Below, in pieces: positions 52,308-63,900 of a DNA stretch of 64,000 nt (within the stretch, counting starts at the first letter, position 1; each line of letters starts with the position of its first letter). The notes beneath the pieces were generated by a model. That model ran no database searches, was not told where the DNA came from, and saw nothing but the letters and a program-made list of their open reading frames with translations. Where the stretch lies: positions 19,035,516-19,099,515 of the forward strand of contig NC_034419.1 of assembly GCF_002078875.1 (NCBI RefSeq). Reading direction: 5' to 3'. The DNA is from Numida meleagris. Taxonomy: Eukaryota > Chordata > Aves > Galliformes > Numididae. The position numbers and the translations under genes are program-made.

Positions 52308-55300
52308 TAAAGTGTCCTTTAGGGATTGGGGCACAGAAGATTTGTGTGCCTCAGTGCAGATGGGGTTTGTTTCCCTTCTGTGCTGCTTGGTGTCTCCCGA
52401 TCACACGAGGCATTGCTCAGTTTCTTGCTGCACCCGACAACACCTCAGTTCATCTGCTGGCTGCTTCTCCTGTACTCTCACATGCTCCCCGGTGCCGTGC
52501 AACCTGCAGCCCATCCGCTCTGCTGGGAGCTGCACGCAGGCGGCACTGAAGCTCCTGGTATTGCTGCTTTTGTCTCCAAGAAGCTAATGTCTTCTGTGGG
52601 TTGTCTTCTCTTCCGGGAATAATTAATAATTGAATTTGTATGCACCCATATATGCAGGAGCTATTCTTGAAGCAATTGGTGTATGCAACTTTCTGCTTGG
52701 CTTCTCCAGCAAGCCCAAGACAGCAAAATACTCACCGAAATGAAATGGCTATAGTTGCAGTTAAGATGGTGCCCGTCCTGAGAGCGGACCTTGGGCATCA
52801 GTCTGCTGATGCACTACTGTGATGTTGGTTTGGTGTCAGCTAGAGGGAGCAGGAGAGAACCCGTTCCTGTGGAGATTTCTAAGTAATAAAGTCTGAAGAC
52901 AGTTTGCCATGTAAAACTTGGCTATTGTTTTGAAGGACGTTTGCCAAATGAAATCTAGGTTAAAGTTTTGCTTGCAGTAGTGCCCTCTTCTTTAAAAGGT
53001 AGCTCAATCTGTGTTTGTATGAGTGGCAGTATGCTCCTGCTCATCTAAGTTCTCTAATTGTGTAAATGAAGTCATGCATGCCTTTCTGGGTGGGGAGCTG
53101 CCTTTGACTCCATATCCGGCCTGTACTCAAACTGTGTGTTTAATACTCAGCAGAGTGGCTCTTTGCAGCAGATTCCGTTCCTGTTACTGGAAATTCAATT
53201 ATGTTTTTCAAATCTAGTTCATTTCTGTGACTTTCATACCTGGGCATTGTTAGTGTTGCTCATTTCTTTTTAAGTTGGTTTTGCTCAGGTTTCTTGCACA
53301 GATAGCTTTGCTGCTGAAGGTTTTCTCTCTGCTGTGCATTCAGCCAACTGTGCCTCTGGAACTTAATATGCCTAATCAGTATTGTTTGTGCGCAGAATTT
53401 CAATCCCAGCTCCTCTTCCCTTGGCATGCATTTCTGTTGCATTGCTAATTTGCTTATGTAGCTGAGCTGAAACCACTTAAAAGCATTTTCCTTGTCAGGG
53501 CTGGAAATGTAATAAGGTCTGTAATCAATGAGAGAGGAGTGAAATAATGAAAACGACAGTATGTGAATCTTCACAGTCTGGAAGCTCTCACTGCTGAATT
53601 ATTTTCAGAATTTCAATGTTTCCAACATAGTTGAAATGTAAAATTGAGGCTTTGGTAGTGGGAATCTCAGCCAAAACAGGTTGAGCATGATGGTAGTTAG
53701 AAAGGGTAACCACGAAGGGGGAAAAGTGTAGGGAATTAAGATGTTCATAGAGGGGGATTGTGTTTTCATTTATTTTTGAGGACCTCACTATTGCAGGCAG
53801 GGTCAGACATTTCTTGTGCCTGTAGTATTTCTGGAAGGAAATGGTGCTCTCTCTGTGCTCATTTGTAGTTCTGGTCCACCACCACCCTTCTCAAAGGAGG
53901 AAAGGGGCATTTTGTGAGCGTGGTGTGATCTTGGCAGTGTGGGCCTGCTCCTTTTCGGTGCCCAGCCCCTCAGTGAGTACAGTGCAGGCAGGGTGAGCCG
54001 CTGAGTGCAGTGCTGCACAGGGGTGTTACCAAGGCGTCTTTTCCCTCTTGCATCCCCCAACCTGAGTATTTCCTTTGACTGAAAATCCCTGAAACATTTG
54101 CAGGATGATTCCAAGAGCTGTGCCCGCGGTTCTGTCCATGCCCAGCACTGCAGGAGGGCAGGCAGGGCTGATGGAACGAGTGGGCAGCAGTGCTGCTGCC
54201 CGTGGGAAATAACGGATTGCACTTCTGCTGCTTTCCCCGCACAGCTCGGGACACTGAACAAGCAGTAATTATGTTTCACAAATCCCCGGTGATATGGGTA
54301 AGTGTAATCACATGTTTGGCAGCTGGACAGATTGAATTATGCAGGTGTTACTTGGCCGAGGCAAGACAAGGTGTTAGTGGGCAATTTCAGAAAATACTCA
54401 AAGACTCCCAAATGTCTGTGGTGCCTTGCTTTACACTCTGGCAGTACTGTTTGGTTTGCAGCAGTTGTCTGCTTCTGTGGCAATAGCAAGAAAGCCGCCT
54501 TACTGCCTAAAGTTACCAGGTGACGCTACCGGGTTGCACTGGCGTCTCAAGCCTGGCAGTAAATGCGTAGGGTGCGAGCCTGCTACTTAAAATATTGCAT
54601 TCAACTCATCTCTGCTGTTGAGCTCTTTTGGGTCTCTGTGGTCTAATTTCCGAGTTCCCGTTTTCCACCTGCAAAGCGGTTCCCCTGTCTCCGACGTCCG
54701 ATGCCGTGGCCCAGCCGATGAGAGGAGCGCCCAGGCTGCGCTGGGTGCTGCGGTGACAAACGGCTGCCAAAGCTGCTGCAGTTCAGGTGGCACTAAGTGT
54801 TTGCATTCCTTGAGCTCTCGGCTCTATAACATTTTAAAGGCAATCAGTGGATTCTAAAGGACGTTTCGATCTCTGCAGGTGCAGGGAAGGGGTGTAAGTT
54901 AATGCAAACAGCCGGAGCTTCCCAGGGCTGCACTAATAGCAGGTGTGCTCGCGCGGTTCTCTGGAGTGCCCCTTTGGCTGCGTCTGAAGTGGTGCTTTCT
55001 TCCCCCAGTCTGGCTGTGACTTTCAATTAGAGCCTGGGATTTGAAACACAACAAAACATCAGACTTTAAAATACCAGCTGTGCTTTATTTTTAAACGCGT
55101 TCTTCTTTCAAAGCCAGGCGTTGGGAGCACACAGAGCCTGGCGTTCTCTCCGTCTGAGGCGGTCCCTGCGGGTTACAGTTTCAAGTTTGTGATAATGGTA
55201 GGATTTGTAAAAATAACTTGCAAGTGTTGACGATTCTGCCGTCAAGAACGAAAGAGATCTTTTTTTAATTTGTTTTAATTAGTAAAACCGTAACTCAGCA

Positions 55301-55397
55301 TTTTACGTTGCACTGCTTAAAACGCAGGTTTCTTTCAGTGTCCTCTGAGAGCGCTCGTTTGCGCCGGCCATCAGGAAGCCCCGCTCCTTACTGTCCC

Positions 55398-55418
55398 GTG
55401 TGTGTGTGTCGTGTGCAG
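55398..55418 (+). promoter_or_regulatory. GRM7: TG-repeat 3' splice site of exon 6
   Basis: The acceptor of exon 6 is preceded by GTGTGTGTGTGTCGTGTGCAG instead of a run of pyrimidines. The weak tract lowers predicted affinity for U2AF, while UG repeats are known binding sites for CELF proteins and TDP-43. The AG at 55417-55418 is fixed by the phase of exon 6. Whether the exon is regulated is inference. Confidence 0.75.
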
Positions 55419-55619
55419 GGCAGGAGCGCATCGGCAAGGACTCCCACTACGAGCAGGAGGGGAAGGTGCAGTTCGTGATCGACGCCGTGTACGCCATGGC
55501 GCACGCGCTCCACCACATGAGCAAGGACCTGTGTGCCGACTACGCGGGGGTCTGCCCTGAGATGGAGCACGCGGGCGGCAAGAAGCTGCTCAAGTACATC
55601 CGCAGCGTGAACTTCAACG
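55419..55619 (+). CDS. GRM7: GRM7 exon 6 (mGlu7 residues 392-459)
   Basis: A symmetric 201-bp exon (phase 1 to phase 1) ending at the donor AACG|GTGAGC. It encodes the [20 protein letters not shown] stretch, followed by [13 protein letters not shown] and the [15 protein letters not shown] loop. Lys407 in EQEGKVQF is the conserved lysine that binds the distal carboxylate of glutamate. Cys430 and Cys437 form the short disulfide loop. Asn458 at the exon end begins an N-G-S glycosylation sequon completed by exon 7. Five differences from recalled mammalian mGlu7 are His401, Ser426, Ala433, His442 and Ser454. Of 66 whole codons, 64 end in G or C, far above exon 3 (32 of 46). Confidence 0.98.
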
Positions 55620-58522
55620 GTGAGCTGAGCGCTGCTCCGCCGGCAGCACCCTGCCCGCGTGGCTTGTCCTTGCATTCCGTTTCACTCAATGTCTTTATTC
55701 ATTTGGTTCAGATGATGCTTTCGTTTTAGAATTTCACTCGTTTTGTGGCAGAAGACGGCGCCTATTTAGCTTCTGTTTGAAAAGATCGTGCTTTAGCCAA
55801 GGTAAATAGGCTGCTACTGTGCAAAGACGGAAATTGCTGCTGCTGTTCTGGAATACCTTCCCAAAGCCTGTGATTTCCTGTGGGAGAAATAGCTGAGTAA
55901 ATGCCCAAGTTATTCTTCGTCTTAATATGCCTGTCCCCATTTGTGTTCGTTCTTGTATTTGGAGCAAACTAACTGGATGAAATTCTGGTACGCTACCAGG
56001 CTTAGCTCAGTGCTCAGGAGAGGAGAGGGCAGCTAAAGGGCCAGGTCCCTTTTCAGAATCACAGCTGTAGTGTAGACAGAGTAGTTACCCCAACCTCTAC
56101 TCCTCTAGTAAGTATTAAGAGAATTAGTAATGTCATATGAACGGGGATGGGATGACTCTATTCCTTTGTCTGCTTATTGTTTATCTACCAACTTTTTACC
56201 AGTGGACAGTAATGGCTGTGATACCAACCCTGTGTTTCATACAGCACAGTGGGCATTAACATATTTTTATTTGCATTGCACTATATGAATTAGACCTGAA
56301 TATTAGGAACATTCCTCTGCCTCTGAACGTTTTACTGTAATTTTATTACAGTTTCATTAACAAACACTCGCCTGCAACTGGAGGGACCAGAGCTGGTTGC
56401 TTGCAGAGGTAGCACTACAGCAACCTAATGTTATTTCCCCTTCAAAAATGTTGCTAATGTGTGTACCAGGAGGTCTCACCGCTCTGCCCTATCTCTGCTG
56501 AGATTTAACCAGGAGCCAAAAATTAGACCTCCAAATCTATGTGTAGAACAAATTGAGGAAGGTAATGGAAAAATATCCTTTAGAAACATGCGAAGTAGCC
56601 CGGGGTGTCACTGCCTTAGAGTTTGTGTAAGCTTCCTGTCCTCATTAGACAGTGTGGGAAGGTGTTTCTTGCTATAATCTACTAAAAAATATTTTTATTA
56701 ATAAACTGAACAAAGCTCGTTCATGTTCAGTATTGTGCTTTGGCCATTTTAGTACTGGGGAGCAGGTCATAGAGGTTTGTATCTGGAGAGTTCTTGTATA
56801 TAAAGGTGATGAATAGTCCTCTAGTCATTTTAATAGAGCTGAGAAATAATTTGAGAGACTGGGTGCCTACTGCCTAGCTAACTTTGGTTTCCTTCTTTGT
56901 GTTTTCTTGATCAGTCTTTTAAAAGATGGCATTTTTTTTTCCATTTGTGATTGATTTACAAGGCCGTATGGTGTTTTTCTTTGCTTGTATACACATAAAT
57001 GGCATCCAGCACAGGACTTGAAGTAGTGGTTTGCTTTATTATCAGGGGGAAGGAGGATGGTGCCAAGTGAAGACAGTTTCAAAACTTCTAAATTGCTTAT
57101 GGCTATCTAGCCTTGGACATTTCCAGTGGGAAAAGAACCAGTTCCTTTAAGGTTTGTTATGTGGGGTTAGAGTTCAGCTTTTTGTTGTTGCATTCATAGT
57201 GTGTGACTGTGCCTGGGTTTGCACACCTGTGCTCGGCATTCAGCTGCAGCCCTCCTGGGGTAGGATCCTGGGGATGTGGAGAGAGGTTCTGCAGAGCTTG
57301 CTTTTTTCTGTGTTGCATAAAGGTGAATTCCCAGAATTGCAGTCAATTGATTCAGCCAACCCGGGATAAACAACTGCCATAGAACCCACTGAGTGGCCAG
57401 CCTGCAAATGTAGGTGCATGTGGGAACAGAAGCAATGAGAGAGGCACTTGCAGGTCTGGGTTGTGTAGTGCTGTTGTGGTAAAGCCTGGCAGCCCTGGGG
57501 GCAGCAGCACTGGTGCCCACGTCTGTCTTGGCATTACAATGCAGCAGGGCTGCTGGGTTTGCTTCAGCGGCGTTGGTGTTAGCCTTGCCCTTCCCATGCC
57601 CTTCCCTAGGTCGCTGGTGCAGCCGTGCAATTCCTCTCACTGGGGGTAGGCCTTGGAAAAGAACATTCGGTCTGTGCTTAAAATCTTGTTCTACCAGTCC
57701 TCTGCCTGAGTTTGTAGTAAAAACAGTGGGGGTGCTTTGCCCAAACTGTGAGCCAGAGAGAAAAAGTGCAGCCCATTTTCTAAGCCCATCCTGAGCCCAC
57801 GAGCTAGAGATCCTCTGTGCATTTAATGGCTCTCTCTGTAACCATGAGCTGAAGCCATCTCGCCTGTAACTGCTTCTAGAGCCTTTTCTTCCCTGCAAAG
57901 GTAATGACATTCACGCAGAAAGAGCTCAAGCAACATTTTAATGAAGAGAGACTGGATTTGTACTGGGAGCTCAGTATGAATTTTGATATTGCCACATTAT
58001 CTTTAGAACAAAAAGCCTCCAAATACAGAAAACTTAAAACTCCAAGTGCTCCTGCAGTAAGATTCTGAAAATCCCACGGTGCAAAGCAGAGGTTGTATCT
58101 TTCCCCAGTGAAAAAGCTGGAGGCTTTGTTCATCCGAGCCCTTCAGGTCCTCAAACCGCAGTCAACGTGAACGGAATAACAAAAGAACACCTTGGCTAGG
58201 CACACCTGCCCAGCATCCCGTCCTCCTCCTATTAATTCATTTCTCATCTTGTTGTGATTAAGGGATTGAAATTCTACAAATTCAGTCAGATCGCATCTTT
58301 TTTCAAATGCGTCCTGCAGGTGAATGGGTGTCACGTGCTCTCTGTCTGCATGGGGAAAGGACAGCCCGTTTGTTGGGAGCTGAAGATGAATTAAATTGTC
58401 ATAGCCTCTGAATGAGCAAGGAGCTGCAGCCTGCAGGCTACTGCTCAGTTTCTGAAGTGCTTGCTGGAGCTGTAGCAAAATGTTACAAATCTTAGCAAGA
58501 AGAAAATGAATCCTAAATTATC

Positions 58523-58540
58523 AAAAAAAAAAAAAAAAAA
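58523..58540. repeat. 18-base A homopolymer
   Basis: A18 run in intron 6 with no recognisable retroposed sequence upstream. Simple repeat. Confidence 0.88.
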
Positions 58541-59737
58541 GAGAACTCATCGACCGAATATTGTAATAATTATAAGATCGACAAGTCAAATAATAAATAG
58601 AATCATTTTTGGATATCTTTTTGCCTCTGTAAGGAGGTTTCCGTGCACCACTTATTATTTTCATGAGTGCACAAAGGAACTGGCACTGCAGGTAGAGGCT
58701 GAAACGCTGCAGCGATTGCGAGCAGGACAGGAGCAGTGTGGTCCAACCACCAACACATGGCAGAGCCCACGCGGGGCTTGCAGAAGGTTGGTGCTCACAA
58801 AGCAGGTCCTTGGCTGGGAGTCCAGTTACTCCAACTGCAAAGTTGGAAAATGGGAGGCTTTGGCTTGACTTTGGGCTGGGACTGTCCCAGTTCTCTGTGT
58901 TTCTCCAGCTGGTTGTCTTCCCTGCAGTTTGCAGACTTTTCACAGCTTTTTTCTCTATAATTTTAAGGCAGAGATGTTGGTGACCTGCAGACGTCAACGG
59001 GTGTGTACTGCAATCAGGTACCCACGTCAGTGCATGAGGTCCGTGTCCCAGGAAGCTGTGCTGTGGAGGTGACCCAGCACTGATGCTGTCCCATGCTGAG
59101 CCTGCAGCAGCCACGCACAGCGCTGCTCTTCAACAGTGACATTAAAGTGATCCTTAAAGGCTGCCTATATGCAGCGATGGCAGGAACATACAGAGCGTTT
59201 TACTGCTCCCACAAAACGCAGAAACAGCGCAGTTAGGAGGAGTAGTTCCGGATTGTACTTCTGTTTTTGTCATTTCTGGAACAAAAAAAAGAACAACAGA
59301 AACAAGCTTAACTAATAACGTACAGCCTTTGAGATGTCATGATTAGCAAAATGCCATTTCCCATTTGTGCTGACTTTCAGGAGGAGCCGAGGAGTTATGG
59401 CCGTTCCTCTTCACTCTAAGCGTTTTCCCTGTAAATGCGTTCCGGCTACGTGAATCTGTAATGACAACTAAATATCGGCCTTGTGCTCCTGAGCAACTGG
59501 AGAGGAGAGATCTCTGTGGAAGATTTTCTGTACCGACCTTTGAGATGAATCCATATCTGATCTCTGAGGCTTGCAGGATAGACAGGAAGCCATTTACCAG
59601 AGCTGCAATGAAAACTATGCTAATTTACTCCTTCAAATTTTCTTTTGCTCGCTGGAATTCAGTGAAGAATGGGAACCATGAAGAAAACCATAATCTTAAA
59701 GTTCAGTGCTACTACAGGAGAGATTTTTCATTGCTTT

Positions 59738-59751
59738 GGGGGGGGGGGGGG
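59738..59751. repeat. G14 homopolymer
   Basis: Fourteen consecutive G bases on the sense strand of intron 6, preceded by GCTTT. Length-unstable and quadruplex-prone. Confidence 0.9.
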
Positions 59752-60057
59752 AGAAAATAAGTTATGCAGAAGGAAGAAGCTTTGAATGTAGAGACGCTAG
59801 AGCATTGCCAAAATCTTCCATCTTGACACTATATTACTCTGCCACACTGAAACCTATTTTAATTTATCTTGTAGTAAATGTGACCCTTAAAGGAAATGCA
59901 GCATTGCTCTGAATTCTCCTTTAGGAAGGGGCTCACTTCTAACGGCACAGCAATTAAAATGCAGGCACCCTGGGGAGTGCTTGTCTGTGCAAGGACCGGG
60001 GTCGGTCGGTAGCAGTGCTGGGGGTCAGTGCTGGGTGGCTCTGCTCAGCAGCAGCAT

Positions 60058-60075
60058 GGGGGGGCTCGGGGAGGG
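60058..60075 (+). other. Canonical G-quadruplex motif
   Basis: The sequence GGGGGGGCTCGGGGAGGG offers four G-tracts of at least three with loops of one, three and one bases, the most stable class of quadruplex. It is on the sense strand and so would also be in the pre-mRNA, about 750 bases before exon 7. Confidence 0.8.
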
Positions 60076-60763
60076 ATGCTTGCTTTGCTGCTGGCCCTGC
60101 ATCCCAGCCCCGTGTTAGTTTCCCTGGTACGTGGCAGGTAAAGGCAATGCAGCATCCTGATCTGAATGGCTCCAGCCGAGGTGCTTTTCAGCCTGTGTCA
60201 GTTTCACAGAGACTAAATAAGGGAGCACACAAGGAATGATCTTCCTATAGTTTAGTCTGTTCTTTTCCATCCCAACTGCATGCTGATTACAGGAATAAGA
60301 ACATATTGTGGAGGAGGAAGCTATTTCTGGATGCCAATCAAGATTCACTAGACCTGGGCTGACTTCTGACAGCAGTATCTCTCAGAAGCAGATGGAACAT
60401 TTTCTGGGGGAAAAAAAATCATTTAGAGGCTCCATTCACAAGTGTGATTTTTCAGTAAAGAACTCCCTAAGGAAAGAGAGATGGGGAGGGAGGCTGGAGG
60501 GCAGGAAGAAAAGCTTCTGATATTCCTTGCTGTTTGCAAGGCTCAAGTGAAGGAACGCTGATCTAGTTTTGCTTCATTTTATTTTTAGTCAGTGGGTTTG
60601 TGCAGTAGTAATTAATCACCAGAAGAGGACTAGGATTATTCCAGTGTGTCCAGATGTATCTGTGTTAGATGGCTTGGTGATAGATAACGTTTGCCTGAAG
60701 TACATTGCCAGTCTGAAAGCTCCCGAGCGTGACTAAATAAAATAGCTGTTGTAAAGCTTTGGC

Positions 60764-60829
60764 TTTTTCTTTTTCTTTTTTTCTTTTTTTTTTTTTTTGG
60801 TTGGATTTGGTCTTGTTTCCTTCCCCCAG
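60764..60829 (+). promoter_or_regulatory. GRM7: Long pyrimidine tract and acceptor of exon 7
   Basis: An almost pure T/C tract of about 35 bases (60764-60798) is followed by a GGTTGGATTTGG break and then TCTTGTTTCCTTCCCCCAG at the splice site. This is a strong polypyrimidine region with potential PTB sites, in contrast with the TG-repeat acceptor of exon 6. The tract is also a length-variable simple repeat. Confidence 0.8.
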
Positions 60830-60969
60830 GCAGTGCTGGCACTCCAGTGATGTTTAACAAAAACGGCGATGCACCAGGGCGCTACGACATCTTCCAGTTC
60901 CACACCACCAACACCAGCACCCCGGGCTACCGCCTCGTCGGCCAGTGGACAGACGACCTCCAGCTCAAC
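60830..60969 (+). CDS. GRM7: GRM7 exon 7 (mGlu7 residues 459-505)
   Basis: Begins with the last two bases of Gly459 and ends exactly after Asn505 (phase 0) at the donor AAC|GTGAGT; 140 bp. It encodes [20 protein letters not shown], then [21 protein letters not shown] and DLQLN, the last part of the flytrap domain before the linker to the cysteine-rich region. [12 protein letters not shown] is a group III hallmark. Ser460 completes the Asn458 sequon; NTS at 486-488 is a second N-glycosylation sequon. Differences from recalled mammalian mGlu7 are Phe482, His483, Thr489, Val495 and Asp501. The donor has C rather than G at -1 but is otherwise consensus. Confidence 0.98.
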
Positions 60970-63900
60970 GTGAGTCCATGCCAGTTTTTGCTCGCTCTCG
61001 TTTGTTTGTTTTCAGGTACGGTGATTAAATGGTTTAGTTCCGTTTTCTCGTTTCCCCCACCATGCAGAAACTAACGTAATGACTATTTCTTTGCAGCTGG
61101 GTAGTGCATTATTTCTTGCATTTCTCCTGACACATTGTCTCTGTACTGAGAGTACCGAAGCTCCTCAGACAGATAAGGACATTAGGCAGTCATGCAAATT
61201 TTATTACCTTTGCATGTCTGGAGTCCCTAGGTGCCAAGTTGGAAAATGAACCAGTAATGCGTTGTGGTTTGAAACCAATGGGCTTTCATTCGTAGATGCT
61301 CTTTAGTTTTTCCGTTTTTAAGAAAGCTGAAACGAAGTATTTCTTGAGTGACTCACTTTTCCTGTGTTACTTTTAAGCCAAAGATATCCATATGAATGAG
61401 ATCTCTCTTTTGTAACGATGTCTGAAAGAAAAGTAAGGATGTAAGAATAGGTGATCAAAGATTCCCTAGATATTTTGATGTTGCCCAGATGAAAAAACAA
61501 ATACGACTGTCGGCTGAGAAAGCTGGGAACTCTTGGCAGTTCTACCCACATGAGGATGATGACAGGTCCCTGGCCTACAGATCTCCGGAGATCTGGGCTC
61601 AGGCTTCCTGCTTGACATTGTGCATGTGCTTGAGCCCTATGTATATGGAGAAGATGTGCCAGTTTGACTGCTCTTTGACTCCCTGCAGATTGTCACAAAA
61701 GCAGAGAGACGATACCTCCGGTCCAATCTGACTGTTCCTCAGCAACAGCAGCTGCATAAAGCCAGGGCACTGCTGAAATGGAATGTCAGTTGCTACAAAA
61801 GGTTTTTCCTCTCCTGGTCCAAGCAGTAATTAATATGGATTACCAAGCCTTTGAGACTAACCACAATGTTGTGCTCTTCTTGAATTGTGATGCTCTTTGA
61901 TTTGCTGTATGCTATTTCAGTCTTTTACAACTTCTGATGCTTGACTGAAGAAGATCTCCTTTATAAACAGGGAATTTACAATTCTTTTAGCAAAAACTTT
62001 AATATTTTATTAAGTAAATCTTTATATAAACTACACATCCCGGTTCATTAAAATTTAAAGCTAAATTAATGGAGCTTGATTTGTATTCCTGCCGTTGTGC
62101 TAAATGTTTCCATAAAAAGCATTCCTCACCCTCATATCCTGAAGGCTACAGTGTTGTGTCAATAGCTGAGGCTGTCTCAGTAACTTCCTTCTGCTCACTC
62201 ACAGGATTAGCTTTGATATGACAATCCCTGTGTGTTTTTTCTTACAATAATAAGGAACATTCTGGAGTTTAGAGGAGTCAAGGATGCCCTAAAATAACCA
62301 AACAAAATAGAAGCTGCTATTAAATATCTCCCAGGGAAACTGCCAAAGTCTGCAGTTTACTATCGATAATGAATGTCGAGGTAGCGCTTCAGGATATTTT
62401 CCCAATTCTCATTTCTTTAATACCAACATAAGAGGGGAGACAAAGAGTGGTTGGTGAGAGTGCTAATTTTAATTTAGAAATGTTGAATTGGTGCCTTATT
62501 TTCCACGAGACTTGCTGTTTGGGGCTGCCTGGTTTAGTTCTGTGTGTCTGAATGCCCTCTGTTACAAAAGAGAGACCTTGTTCTGCCCAGTTCTGCTGCC
62601 ATGGGAAAGGTGCTCCAGATCCCAAAAGCAGCAGGCAAATAAGTGCCAAAGAATGATCTAGGTGAGAAATATGTTTTTCCTTGCCATCATTCGAATAAGT
62701 TAAGAACATTTTGCCATTATTTTTCCTGTGGAAGCAGTGATGCTGTTCAGTCTATAGGCAGTCTGGTCTTACAATGGCGTATGTTGTCTTCCTGTTCTCG
62801 CACTTCGGAGTGTCATGGTGCTGATTAATCTTGATTGGCTGCACCATATTTTTTCATGTAGAATTTCACAATAACTGTTTGACATTTCTTTTTCTGTTGC
62901 AAAAGGCAGTAGATAGACCAAGGAGACCTTTAGCAACGTATATTGGCAAGTCTTAAAATAAGCCATGCCAGTTTGTCTTCTCTTTGTTATCATCAGTTTA
63001 TAAACCTGTTTTTTGCAGTGTCTGAGGCTGTGTTTCTCTCAATCCCAATAGCTTCTCCACATCTTTGTATCCCGTTTGCTTTTTCGTCTGGCAGAAATGT
63101 TCGGTAAAGGCAGATGTCTGCTCCCCACACACTCGGGAGCCAGACTCTGATCTGCCCATAGCGTGCGTGTCTCCTCTGAGTGCAGCTGACTCACCCTGGA
63201 TTTACGTTTCTGTGTCTGAGGTCAGAATTTTATTGATTACCAAGAAAATACTTTATCACTCTCACTGCAGCAAAGTTGGGTCGTAACGTCATTTTTACAT
63301 AAGGCCAATGTAATTACCAAATTTTCTTTCACTTGCTTGATCTCGAGCAATCTAACACGGCTTAGCCTAGCGCTCAAGGCATGATTTAGTAAAAATGTTG
63401 GCTGTATTTCACAGATATCTACGCAAGGGTAAAATGAGCAGATGTCTAATTTTAAATGGTTTGGCCAGTGTTCCATGAAAAACTGTTGCAGTGCTGTGTT
63501 CTCCCTGCAGTGAGGTTGATTACACGGTGCCCCGCCATCTCCCACAAGAGGTCACGGCAGAGCATGTCACGAGGGGTATGTCAAGTTCTGTCAGCCCCCT
63601 TCCAGCCCCCGGCACGCGGATTTAGTAAACAGTATTTATAGTTTGTGCCCTCCTGTGGTTTGAAATGCTTTCCCTGAATTTTAGGGTTGGAAACTTGGCC
63701 AGCTGCGTCCCCGCTGACGTCCAGCCTCGTGAACCCCAGAGCCTGCTCAGTAGCAGAGATGCAGCTCGCACAATTAGACGAGAGCACTGCTGGCCAGTGT
63801 CCTGGGTTTCATACAGGCGTCTGAAACCTGGACTCTTGTATTAAATATATATATAAAACGCATTTAAAAAATATAAGCATCGGTACAAGAGAACTATTTT

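Larger units (their letters stand above)
55345..55665. promoter_or_regulatory. Intragenic CpG-rich island over exon 6
   Basis: I count roughly 32 CpG dinucleotides in about 320 bases, with GC content near 64 percent, so observed/expected CpG is close to 1. Surrounding intron sequence is CpG-poor. The island includes the end of intron 5, all of exon 6 and the first 45 bases of intron 6. It may be an unmethylated intragenic island, an alternative regulatory region, or a by-product of GC-biased coding. The counts were made by eye. Confidence 0.7.
55620..60829 (+). other. GRM7: GRM7 intron 6 (5.2 kb)
   Basis: No coding exon or clear transposon recognised. It holds an A18 run at 58523-58540, a G14 run at 59738-59751, a canonical G-quadruplex motif at 60058-60075 and the long pyrimidine tract at 60764-60798 before exon 7. 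A 238-codon antisense frame at 57194-57910 has no recognisable domain. Confidence 0.93.

Noticed and set aside
55388..55675. 95-codon antisense open frame over exon 6
   Set aside because: A shadow of the extreme G/C third positions of exon 6, which remove stop codons on the other strand.
57194..57910. 238-codon open frame on the - strand in intron 6
   Set aside because: Composition resembles translated non-coding sequence and no family motif is visible.
61680..61730. Possible extra exon after TCCCTGCAG at 61680-61688
   Set aside because: The encoded residues do not match the expected start of mGlu7 exon 8 and there is no good donor in the right place.
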